From the NCBI GenBank assembly GCA_037442845.1, contig JBBIPL010000011.1, positions 1 through 36,898 on the forward strand: a DNA stretch of 36,898 nt, read 5' to 3'. The stretch comes from PFJX01 sp037442845 (GTDB taxonomy: Bacteria > Pseudomonadota > Gammaproteobacteria > Burkholderiales > Thiobacillaceae). Made by a program: the position numbers and the translations under genes. The notes beneath the pieces are model-generated. The model saw only the letters and a program-made list of their open reading frames with translations, was not told where the DNA came from and ran no database searches. Every line of letters begins with the position of its first letter. The stretch's first letter is position 1. Positions 10,637 through 17,897 of this stretch are shown here, piece by piece.

Positions 10637-10665
10637 GTTACGAGGATGTGAAGAAAACGTGACCG
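10637..10665 (-). promoter_or_regulatory. Weak candidate PhoB box for olsB
   Basis: On the minus strand CGGTCAC (10665-10659, 6/7 to CTGTCAC), TCTTCAC (10654-10648, 4/7) and TCGTAAC (10643-10637, 4/7) repeat with 4-nt spacers, 57 nt upstream of the olsB ATG. No convincing -10 hexamer stands 10 nt downstream, so support is weaker than for the other boxes. Confidence 0.35.
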
Positions 10666-10691
10666 TTGCGGCCTCGCCCGGGTCGGGCGGA

Positions 10692-10729
10692 CGTTCAAGA
10701 ATCTGTAATATTTCATGTGTAATATTTCA
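10692..10729 (+). promoter_or_regulatory. Candidate Pho promoter of the second pst operon, with a 12-bp direct repeat
   Basis: CGTTCAA (10692-10698, 4/7) and CTGTAAT (10703-10709, 6/7) are spaced like a Pho box. TAATAT (10720-10725) follows after exactly 10 nt and resembles a -10. The same stretch contains the 12-mer TGTAATATTTCA twice, at 10704-10715 and 10718-10729, with a 14-bp period. The AATATTTCA core also occurs in the system 1 promoter (9720-9728). The pstS start is 38 nt downstream of the -10. Confidence 0.55.
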
Positions 10730-10763
10730 GTTTTCTTACACGACCCATCCCACGGAGCTACCC

Positions 10764-11780
10764 ATGCGCATTCAGCGTTCCCTGCTCAAGATGGCCGGCC
10801 TGGCGGCCGCCCTGTCCCTGAGCGTTTCAGCCTTCGCCAGCAACATCACCGGCGCCGGCGCCACCTTCCCCTACGCTGTCTATACGAAATGGGCGGAGGC
10901 CTACAAGGCCGCCACCGGCAAGAAGGTCAACTACCAGGGCATAGGATCCTCCGGCGGCATCAAGCAGATCAGGGCAAAAACCGTCGATTTCGGCGGCACC
11001 GACGCGCCCATGAAGGAAGAGGAACTGGATGCCGCCGGCCTGATCCAGGTGCCCACGGTCATGGGCGGCGTCACCATCGTCATGAACGTGCCCGGCTTCA
11101 AGTCCGGCCAGATCAAGCTGGACGGCCCGGTCGCCGCCGACATGTTCCGCGGCGCCATCCGAAAGTGGAATGATCCCGCCATCGCCGCCCTCAACCCGGG
11201 CGCCAGGCTGCCCGACCTGGCGGTGACCGTGGCACATCGCTCCGACGGTTCCGGCACCACCTTCGCCTTCACCCACTACCTGGCCAAGCAATCCGTCGCG
11301 TTCAAGCGGGACGTGGGCGCCGGCACCACCGTGAACTGGCCCGTCAACGGCGTCGGCGGCAAGGGCAACCCGGGCGTGGCGGCGAACGTACAGAAGATCG
11401 CCGGCGCCATCGGCTACGTGGACATCGCCGATGCCATGAAGAACAACATGAACTTCGTGGCGCTGAAGAACAAGGCGGGCAACTTCATCGTGCCGAATCA
11501 GGACGCCGTGGAAGCGGCCGCTGCCGGCGCCAACTTCAAGGTCAAGGGCATGGCCCCAGATCTTCTCGACCAGACCCACAAGAACGCCTGGCCCATCACC
11601 ACGGCCACCTACATCCTGGTCTATGAAAAGGGCGCGGACCCGGCCAAGCAGAAGGGCGTGGTCGATTTCTTCACCTGGTCCCTGAACAACGGCCAGAAAA
11701 TGGCCGAGGAACTGGGCTTCGTGCCCCTGCCGGCCAGTGTGGTAAAGATGGTCGAAGCCGAAATGAAGAACATCAAATAA
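10764..11780 (+). CDS. pstS: Phosphate-binding periplasmic protein PstS (system 2)
   Basis: Periplasmic phosphate receptor of the second Pst transporter. The 338-residue precursor has a signal peptide (KR-type n-region, hydrophobic core LAAALSLSVSAFAS). The mature protein opens with the classic NITGAGATFPYAVYTKW, followed by YQGIGSSGGIKQI, DFGGTDAPM, HRSDGSGTTFAFTHYL and GNPGVAANV, all phosphate-pocket motifs of E. coli-type PstS. Length matches E. coli PstS (346). The start was chosen at the ATG with GGAG upstream; an upstream in-frame extension has no signal-like character. A hairpin follows the stop, then pstC. Confidence 0.96.
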   Translation: MRIQRSLLKMAGLAAALSLSVSAFASNITGAGATFPYAVYTKWAEAYKAATGKKVNYQGIGSSGGIKQIRAKTVDFGGTDAPMKEEELDAAGLIQVPTVMGGVTIVMNVPGFKSGQIKLDGPVAADMFRGAIRKWNDPAIAALNPGARLPDLAVTVAHRSDGSGTTFAFTHYLAKQSVAFKRDVGAGTTVNWPVNGVGGKGNPGVAANVQKIAGAIGYVDIADAMKNNMNFVALKNKAGNFIVPNQDAVEAAAAGANFKVKGMAPDLLDQTHKNAWPITTATYILVYEKGADPAKQKGVVDFFTWSLNNGQKMAEELGFVPLPASVVKMVEAEMKNIK

Positions 11781-11799
11781 GCAATTGCTGAAACAGGGT

Positions 11800-11834
11800 G
11801 GGCGCGGAGGCATCCTCTTCCGCGCCCGCATTTT
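11800..11834 (+). terminator. Intercistronic hairpin with short T-run after pstS (attenuator-like)
   Basis: GGGCGCGG (11800-11807) pairs with CCGCGCCC (11820-11827), with possible inner pairing. GCATTTTC follows. It lies in the 120-nt gap between pstS and pstC, so it most likely acts as a partial terminator or 3'-end stabiliser that keeps the binding protein in excess over the permease. Confidence 0.55.
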
Positions 11835-11900
11835 CTCCGCGAGCGCCTTCACACGGTTCATGGCGTTGGCGAAGAAAACAGACCGATCAGGATTCCCGCC

Positions 11901-12872
11901 ATGAGCGACGTGGCTCGCCCCGTCGACCTGCACGCCAGTCAGGTCCGCAAGTTCAAGATTCAGGACATGCTGTTCCACCAGGTCACTCTGGTGTTCGCCT
12001 TCATCGTCCTCGCGGCCCTGGTGGGCATCCTGATTTCCCTGGCGGTGGAGGCCCTGCCGGTGTTCCGCGAGACCGGCCCCGCCTTTCTCTGGACCAAGGT
12101 CTGGAACGTGCCCGAGGACCAGTACGGCGCCCTTTCCGCCATCTACGGCACGCTGGTGACCTCCATCATCGCTCTCGTCATCGCCGTGCCGGTGAGCTTC
12201 GGCATCGCCCTGTTCCTTACGGAAACCTGCCCGGTCTGGTTGCGCCGGCCCCTGGGCACCGCCATCGAGTTGCTGGCCGGGGTGCCCTCCATCATCTACG
12301 GCATCTGGGGATTGTTCGTCTTCGCGCCCCTGTTCGCCGCGCACGTGCAGCCCCATCTGCAGGCCGTTCTGGGCGACGTGCCGGTGATCGGCGGCTGGTT
12401 CGCCGGTCCGCCCATCGGCATCGGCATCCTCACCGCCGGCATCGTGCTCTCGCTGATGGTGATTCCCTTCGTCGCCTCGGTCATGCGCGATGTGTTCGAG
12501 ACCGTGCCGCCGGCCCTGAAGGAATCGGCCTACGGGATCGGCTGCACCACCTGGGAGGTGGTCATCCATGTCGTATTGCCCTACACCCGCGTCGGCGTCA
12601 TCGGCGGCATCATGCTCGGTCTCGGCCGGGCGCTGGGCGAGACCATGGCGGTCACCTTCGTCATCGGCAACGCCAACCGCATCGTCGGCAGCCTCTACGC
12701 GCCGGGCACTTCCATCGCCTCCACCCTGGCCAACGAGTTCGGCGAGGCGGATCCGGGTCTGCACATTTCCGCTCTGTTCGCCCTGGGTCTGGTGCTGTTC
12801 ATCATCACCTTCATCGTCCTGGCCATCTCCCGCTGGTTGATTCGCCGCGGCGTCGCCAAGCAGGGCAAGTAA
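11901..12872 (+). CDS. pstC: Phosphate ABC transporter permease PstC (system 2)
   Basis: Short E. coli-type PstC, 323 residues, with about six membrane helices beginning near residue 28. Conserved features are ELLAGVPSIIYGIWGLF, the EAA loop ALKESAYGIGCTTWEVVIHVVLP and GLGRALGETMAVTFVIGN. It forms the inner-membrane channel with PstA. It lacks the long N-terminal region of the other PstC in this window, so the two systems are not recent duplicates. pstA follows 21 nt downstream. Confidence 0.96.
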   Translation: MSDVARPVDLHASQVRKFKIQDMLFHQVTLVFAFIVLAALVGILISLAVEALPVFRETGPAFLWTKVWNVPEDQYGALSAIYGTLVTSIIALVIAVPVSFGIALFLTETCPVWLRRPLGTAIELLAGVPSIIYGIWGLFVFAPLFAAHVQPHLQAVLGDVPVIGGWFAGPPIGIGILTAGIVLSLMVIPFVASVMRDVFETVPPALKESAYGIGCTTWEVVIHVVLPYTRVGVIGGIMLGLGRALGETMAVTFVIGNANRIVGSLYAPGTSIASTLANEFGEADPGLHISALFALGLVLFIITFIVLAISRWLIRRGVAKQGK

Positions 12873-12893
12873 CGGAAAGCCAGGAGACCGGAC

Positions 12894-13736
12894 ATGAACC
12901 TTTATTCCCGCCGCATCTGGACCAACCGCGTCGGCATCGCCCTGTCCATGGTGGCCATGGCCTTCGGCCTGTTCGCCCTGCTGTGGATCCTCTGGACCCT
13001 GTTCTACAACGGCTTCGCCGCCTTGTCCTGGGAGTTCTTCACCGAGGACACGCCCGCGCCGGGCTCCGAAGGCGGCGGATTGCGCAACGCCATCGTCGGC
13101 AGCCTGATGATCATCGCGGTCACCACGCTGGTGTCGACGCCGATCGGCATCCTCGCCGGCATCTATCTCGCGGAATTCGGAACCACCTCGAAGTTCGCCG
13201 CCATGACCCGTTTCGTCACCGACATCATGCTGTCGGCGCCGTCCATCGTCATCGGCCTGTTCGTCTATGCCCTGATGGTGGCGACCCTGGGCGGCTTCTC
13301 GGGCTGGGCGGGTTCCGTCGCCCTGTCCCTGATCGCCGTCCCGGTGGTGGTGCGCACCACCGAGAACATGCTGCTGCTGGTGCCCACGGCACTGCGCGAG
13401 GCCGCCTTCGCCGTCGGCGCGCCGCGCTGGCAGGTTTCCCTCAAGGTCACCCTGCGCGCGGTCAAGGCCGGGGTGGTGACCGGCATCCTGCTGGCCATCG
13501 CCCGCGTCACCGGCGAGACCGCGCCGCTGCTGTTCACTGCGCTGAACAACCAGTTCTACAGTACCGACATGTCGCAGCCCATGGGCAACCTGCCGGTGGT
13601 GATCTTCCAGTTCGCCATGAGCCCCTACGACAACTGGGTAAGTCTGGCCTGGGGCGGCGCCCTGTTGATCGCCCTGCTGGTGCTCGGCATCAACATCTTC
13701 GCGCGCGTGCTGTTCCGCAAGAGATCCTCGGATTGA
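12894..13736 (+). CDS. pstA: Phosphate ABC transporter permease PstA (system 2)
   Basis: Short E. coli-type PstA of 280 residues, partner of PstC in system 2. Membrane helices start at about 13-40; the core has DIMLSAPSIVIGLFVYAL, the EAA loop ALREAAFAVGAPRWQVSLKVTL and AIARVTGETAPLLFTALNN. An AGGAG-like ribosome site precedes the ATG. pstB starts 14 nt downstream, with its ribosome site just after the pstA stop. Confidence 0.96.
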   Translation: MNLYSRRIWTNRVGIALSMVAMAFGLFALLWILWTLFYNGFAALSWEFFTEDTPAPGSEGGGLRNAIVGSLMIIAVTTLVSTPIGILAGIYLAEFGTTSKFAAMTRFVTDIMLSAPSIVIGLFVYALMVATLGGFSGWAGSVALSLIAVPVVVRTTENMLLLVPTALREAAFAVGAPRWQVSLKVTLRAVKAGVVTGILLAIARVTGETAPLLFTALNNQFYSTDMSQPMGNLPVVIFQFAMSPYDNWVSLAWGGALLIALLVLGINIFARVLFRKRSSD

Positions 13737-13750
13737 ACCCGGAGTTCCCC

Positions 13751-14533
13751 ATGTCCGCCCTTGAACAAATCGCAGACGGCGAAGCCATTCTGGCGATCCG
13801 CAATTTGAATTTCTACTACGGTGATTTCCGCGGCCTCATTGACGTTTCCATGGATGTCGCCAAGAACCGGGTGACGGCGTTCATCGGTCCTTCCGGCTGC
13901 GGCAAGTCCACCCTGTTGCGCACCTTCAATCGCATGTACGACCTCTACCCCGGCCAGCGGGCGGAGGGCGAAATCAATTTCCACGGCAAGAACCTGCTGG
14001 ACAAGAAGCAGGACGTGAACCTGGTGCGCGCCAAGATCGGCATGGTGTTCCAGAAGCCCACACCCTTCCCCATGACCATCTACGAGAACATCGCCTTCGG
14101 CGTGCGCCTCTACGAGAAACTCGCCAAGCCGGAAATGGACGACCGCGTGGAATGGGCCCTGCGCAAGGCGGCCATGTGGCAGGAAGCCAAGGACAAGTTG
14201 CAGCAGAGTGGGCTGTCCCTGTCCGGCGGCCAGCAGCAGCGCCTGTGCATCGCCCGCACCATCGCGGTGAAGCCGGAGATCGTCCTGCTGGATGAACCCA
14301 CCTCGGCCCTGGACCCGATTTCCACGGCCAAGATCGAGGAACTCATCGACGAACTGAAGTTGGACTACACCATCGCCATCGTCACTCACAACATGCAGCA
14401 GGCGGCGCGCATCTCGGATTTCACCGCTTTCATGTATCTGGGCGAACTGGTCGAGTTCGGCAAGACCGACAGCCTGTTCGTGAAACCCCAGAAGAAGCAG
14501 ACCGAGGACTACATCACCGGCCGCTTCGGCTGA
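13751..14533 (+). CDS. pstB: Phosphate ABC transporter ATP-binding protein PstB (system 2)
   Basis: ATPase of Pst system 2, 260 residues, close to the family norm. It has Walker A GPSGCGKSTLLR, Q-loop MVFQKPTPFPMTIYEN, ABC signature LSGGQQQRLCIAR, Walker B IVLLDEPTSALDP, switch region VTHNMQQAARISD and the terminal TEDYITGRFG. The reading frame is open far upstream, but the ATG at 13751 with GGAG just before it gives the normal N-terminus. No phoU follows, unlike the pstSCAB-phoU order of E. coli; instead a Pho-box promoter and a pyruvate-kinase-like gene come next. Confidence 0.96.
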   Translation: MSALEQIADGEAILAIRNLNFYYGDFRGLIDVSMDVAKNRVTAFIGPSGCGKSTLLRTFNRMYDLYPGQRAEGEINFHGKNLLDKKQDVNLVRAKIGMVFQKPTPFPMTIYENIAFGVRLYEKLAKPEMDDRVEWALRKAAMWQEAKDKLQQSGLSLSGGQQQRLCIARTIAVKPEIVLLDEPTSALDPISTAKIEELIDELKLDYTIAIVTHNMQQAARISDFTAFMYLGELVEFGKTDSLFVKPQKKQTEDYITGRFG

Positions 14534-14557
14534 GACTAGGCGGAGGCGGCGGGGCCG

Positions 14558-14602
14558 CTGTCACAATTCCGTAACACGGCCGTCACCTTGAGCGTCTATG
14601 CT
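14558..14602 (+). promoter_or_regulatory. Strong candidate PhoB box and -10 for the pyruvate-kinase-like gene
   Basis: Three direct repeats with 4-nt spacers: CTGTCAC (14558-14564, 7/7 to CTGTCAY), CCGTAAC (14569-14575, 5/7) and CCGTCAC (14580-14586, 6/7). TATGCT (14597-14602, 4/6 to TATAAT) begins exactly 10 nt after the last repeat. If this is the -10, transcription starts near 14609, downstream of the first possible ATG at 14598. Confidence 0.75.
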
Positions 14603-16478
14603 GTCTTCGTCAGACAGTCTGGACTCCTACTTGAATTCCCTTTCCGAACTGCGGCAGGCCATGGCCGGTCTGCGCGCCCGCGTCGAGGCCGGACGCGGCG
14701 AAATGCTGCGCGCTTGGCGGCCGGCGCTGACCGGCCCCGGCCATGCCCGCGCGCTCGACAATCTGGCCGCCTATATCGCCTTCCGGCGCGAGGATCTGCG
14801 CGACATGCAGGAGCGCCTGTCCGACCTCGGCCTGTCTTCGCTGGGGCGTTGCGAGGGGCATGTGCGGGCCACCCTGGATTCCGTCGCCCTGGCCCTGGAC
14901 GCGCTCGATTGCGCCTGCCCGAGCGATGCCGCCGCCCTGACTCGGCTGGGCCAGGAAAAGCAGACCGGCGACCGCCGCCTGCGCGAGAACACCCGGCGAC
15001 TGCTGGGCAAGGAACCGAAGGGGCGCCGCACCCGCATCATGGTCACGTTGCCCCTGCTGGCGGCGCAGGATCCCCGCTTCGCGCGCGATCTGCTGGAGCG
15101 CGGCATGGATCTCGCCCGCATCAATTGCGCCCACGACGGGCCCGAGGTCTGGCAGGCCATGATCGACAACGTGCGCGCCGCCGCCGAGGCCGCCGGGCGC
15201 GCCTGTCCGATCCACATGGACCTGGCGGGGCCGCGCCTGCGCACCGGCGACATGGCCGCCACGCCCGGCCGCCTGCGTCTCAAGCCCCGCCGCGACGAAC
15301 GCGGCGACACGCGGGCGCCGGCCTATTTCCTGTTCGATGCCAGCGGCGAGCCGGGTGGTCCCGGCCTGCGCGGCGCCACCGGCCTGGCCGGCTATGCGCG
15401 CGTCAGCGTGGCGCGCGACTGGCTGCTGCGCCTGCAGCCGGGCGACCTGGTGGAAGCGGTGGACGCGCGCGGCAAGAAACGCATCCTCAACGTGCTCGAG
15501 CGCATGGGCGAGGCACATGTGCTGGCCTGCGCCGCTGACAACGTCTGGCTGGAACAGGGCTGCGAGCTGAAGCGCTTGTCGAGCGGCGGCCACTCGCGGC
15601 TGACGCAGGTGGGGGCGCTGGAAGACAGCTTCGAGGTCATCCTCGTGCATGTCGGCGAGCGCCTGTTGCTGTCGCGGGATGGGGCGCCGGGCGAAGCGGG
15701 CGAGGGCGGCGACGGCGCCCTCGCCGGCCGCGTGCCCTGTGCCCAGCCCGAGGTGCTCGACAGCCTGCGCGTGGGCGAGCGGGTCTTCATCGATGACGGC
15801 CACATCGGCGCCGAGGTGGAAAAGGTGGACGCCGAGGGCGCCTGGCTGCGCATCACCCGCGCCCGCCCGGAAGGCGACAAGATCCGGCCGGCCAAGGGAC
15901 TCAACTTCCCGGACAGCGACATCCGCCTGCCCGCCCTCGGCGACAAGGATCTGCTCGACCTCGATTTTGTCGCGCGCGAGGCCGACATCGTGGGGTATTC
16001 TTTCGTGCAGTCGGCCGAGGACATGCGCAGGCTGGCGGCGGAACTGGAGGCGCGCGGCGCCGGCCGGCTCGGCCGCATCGCCAAGATCGAGACGCGCCGC
16101 GCGGTGGCCAACCTGCCGGAGATCATCGTCGAGGGCAGCGGCCGGGCGCCGTTCGGGTTGATGATTGCGCGCGGCGATCTGGCCGTGGAGATCGGCTGGA
16201 GCCGGCTCGCGGAAGTGCAGGAGGAGATGCTCTGGGTCGCCGAGGCCGCGCACGTGCCGGTGGTCTGGGCGACGCAGGTGTTCGAGCAACTGATCAAGGA
16301 GAATCTGCCCTCGCGCGCGGAAATGACCGATGCCGCCATGTCGGAGCGCGCCGAGTGCGTCATGTTGAACAAGGGCCCGTTCGTGCTGGACGCCATTGCC
16401 ATGCTGGATGACATCGCCCGCCGCATGCGGGCGCACCAGCACAAGAAATCCGCCCGCTTGCGGGCCTTACATTGGTAA
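14598..16478 (+). CDS. Divergent pyruvate-kinase-family protein with N-terminal extension, no C-terminal regulatory domain
   Basis: Residues about 143-610 resemble the pyruvate kinase barrel: ARINCAHDG (173-181, cf. RLNFSHG), HMDLAGPRLRTG (206-217, cf. DTKGPEIRTG), FIDDGHIG, KGLNFPDSDIRLPAL, KIET (Lys496, Glu498), ARGDLAVE (524-531), ATQVFEQLIKENLPSRAEMTD and ECVMLNKGP. The catalytic Lys, the metal-binding Glu and Asp, and the substrate Thr are kept. Unusual points: about 140 helical N-terminal residues of unknown role, an enlarged B domain (about 220-395), no allosteric C-terminal domain, and loss of two monovalent-cation ligands (Ser to Ala178, Thr to Leu209), with the nearby Glu replaced by Arg213. 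Activity on PEP/ADP is plausible but unproven. The start is uncertain: TTG 14631 and ATG 14661 are alternatives, and none has a good ribosome site. Confidence 0.8.
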   Translation: MLSSSDSLDSYLNSLSELRQAMAGLRARVEAGRGEMLRAWRPALTGPGHARALDNLAAYIAFRREDLRDMQERLSDLGLSSLGRCEGHVRATLDSVALALDALDCACPSDAAALTRLGQEKQTGDRRLRENTRRLLGKEPKGRRTRIMVTLPLLAAQDPRFARDLLERGMDLARINCAHDGPEVWQAMIDNVRAAAEAAGRACPIHMDLAGPRLRTGDMAATPGRLRLKPRRDERGDTRAPAYFLFDASGEPGGPGLRGATGLAGYARVSVARDWLLRLQPGDLVEAVDARGKKRILNVLERMGEAHVLACAADNVWLEQGCELKRLSSGGHSRLTQVGALEDSFEVILVHVGERLLLSRDGAPGEAGEGGDGALAGRVPCAQPEVLDSLRVGERVFIDDGHIGAEVEKVDAEGAWLRITRARPEGDKIRPAKGLNFPDSDIRLPALGDKDLLDLDFVAREADIVGYSFVQSAEDMRRLAAELEARGAGRLGRIAKIETRRAVANLPEIIVEGSGRAPFGLMIARGDLAVEIGWSRLAEVQEEMLWVAEAAHVPVVWATQVFEQLIKENLPSRAEMTDAAMSERAECVMLNKGPFVLDAIAMLDDIARRMRAHQHKKSARLRALHW

Positions 16479-16487
16479 GGAAGCGCC

Positions 16488-16736
16488 ATGAGCAACGCCG
16501 TCAAAGACATCGCCAAGTACATTCGCAAGAATCCGGACGAGAAGGCCGCCTCTGATCTGCGGGATCTGTGCATAGCCCTGGAGTCGTCCGCCACCTTCAA
16601 TCTGGGCTGCCTGTACGAGCTCGACAGGAAGCCGTTCGAGCTGGCCATGCGCTTGCTGGAGGAGTGGCGCTTCGACCGTCACGTCTTCGAGCGGCGCTTG
16701 TACAAATACCTGGCCGAGCCCGACGACGAGGCCTGA
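16488..16736 (+). CDS. Small conserved-looking protein of unknown function (82 aa)
   Basis: Not recognised. The product is predicted to be soluble and helical, acidic at its end (AEPDDEA), with a KDIAKYIRKNPDEKAASDLR start and a Trp-containing LLEEWRFDRHVFERRLYKYL segment. There is no signal peptide or membrane helix. AAGGAAG at 16476-16482 lies 5 nt before the ATG, overlapping the stop of the pyruvate-kinase-like gene, so the two are probably co-transcribed from the Pho-box promoter. Codon use matches the neighbours. It ends 15 nt before the convergent glycosyltransferase gene. Confidence 0.8.
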   Translation: MSNAVKDIAKYIRKNPDEKAASDLRDLCIALESSATFNLGCLYELDRKPFELAMRLLEEWRFDRHVFERRLYKYLAEPDDEA

Positions 16737-16751
16737 GCCGGCCGCCCCCGC

Positions 16752-17897
16752 TCAAACCGACGTGTCGGGCGCGGCTGCATGCGTCGCGCGCAGGATTTGT
16801 TCGAAGCGTTCGACGATTGCGTCCCAACCGTGGGCGCGCATGGATACGCTGGCCGCGGCGCCCAGCCGGGCGCGCAGGGCCGGCTCGGCGGCCGCCCGAT
16901 ACGCCGCGGCGATGAAGGCCTCCGCATCGCCAGCCTCCACCGCCAGGCCGTTCACATCCTCGATGATCAGGTGTTCTCCCGCCGCGCGGCGGTAGCTCAC
17001 TACCGCCAGGCCGCTGGCCAGGGCCTCGCCCAGCACGTTGCCCCAGGTTTCGGTCAGGCTGGCGAACAGGAAGAGGTCCGCGCTGGCGTAGTGGCGGGCC
17101 AGATCTTCGCCCAGGCGGGGGCCCGCGAAGATATGCGTGGGGTGGCGGCGGCGTAAACCGGCCAGACTCGGGCCGTCGCCCACCCAGAGCATGCGCGCGT
17201 CCGCATGCCGTTCGGCGATGCGGGCGAAGGCGGCTTCGACCAAGGCCAGATTCTTTTCCGGGGCCATGCGGCCGACATACAGGCAGGCTGGGGCGTTCTC
17301 AGCCACTCCCCATTGACGCCGCAGCTCGGGGTCGCGGCGATCGGGGCGGAACAGGTGGATGTCGACGCCGCGTCCGAGCACCTGCGTGCCGGGTATGCCG
17401 CGCGCCGCCAGGCTCGCCGCCAGTTCCGGCGTTGGCGCCAGCGTGGCCTGGCAGCGCCGGTGCAGGCCGTCGATCCAGTCGCTGATCCAGGGCGTCAGCC
17501 AGCGCAGGCCATAGTGCGGACTGTACTGGTCGAAATGCGTGTGGTAGCCGGAAGTCACCGGCAGGTTGCGCGCGCGCGCCGCGCGCAGCGCCGCCCAGCC
17601 GAGAGGTCCCTCGGTGACCACGTGCACGCGGTGCGGCCGCTGGCTGTCCAGGAGTTGTCCGAGACGACGCCACGCCGGCAGGCCCAGGCGCAGGCCCGGA
17701 TAGTTGGGGATGGGCAGGCCGGGCACCGTCCAGGTGTCCGCGCCCACCCCGCGCTCGCCGCGCTGGCGCGGTCGCACCACGCCCACCCAGTGTCCGCGCC
17801 GGCGCAGGCCTTCGACCAGACGGGCGCTGGTCATGGCGACGCCGTTGATCTCCGGCGGATAGGTTTCCGTGACCAGCAGGACGCGCAACGGGGTCAT
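16752..17897 (-). CDS. GT4-family glycosyltransferase, probable glycolipid synthesis (distal gene)
   Basis: A 381-residue GT-B fold retaining glycosyltransferase. N-terminal acceptor domain: LRVLLVTETYPPEINGVAMT, HVVTEGPLGWAAL, SGYHTHFDQYSPHYG. C-terminal nucleotide-sugar domain: CLYVGRMAPEKNLALVEAAF and the EX7E motif in TETWGNVLGEALASG. It resembles the MgtA/PimB-like branch that glycosylates lipids. Its ATG overlaps the stop of the preceding glycosyltransferase (ATGA at 17897-17894), so it is translationally coupled to the plcP-like operon. Inferred role: second sugar addition or an alternative head group on diacylglycerol during phosphate limitation. Sugar donor and acceptor cannot be read from the sequence. 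An in-frame GTG further upstream is less likely. Confidence 0.8.
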   Translation of the reverse strand: MTPLRVLLVTETYPPEINGVAMTSARLVEGLRRRGHWVGVVRPRQRGERGVGADTWTVPGLPIPNYPGLRLGLPAWRRLGQLLDSQRPHRVHVVTEGPLGWAALRAARARNLPVTSGYHTHFDQYSPHYGLRWLTPWISDWIDGLHRRCQATLAPTPELAASLAARGIPGTQVLGRGVDIHLFRPDRRDPELRRQWGVAENAPACLYVGRMAPEKNLALVEAAFARIAERHADARMLWVGDGPSLAGLRRRHPTHIFAGPRLGEDLARHYASADLFLFASLTETWGNVLGEALASGLAVVSYRRAAGEHLIIEDVNGLAVEAGDAEAFIAAAYRAAAEPALRARLGAAASVSMRAHGWDAIVERFEQILRATHAAAPDTSV

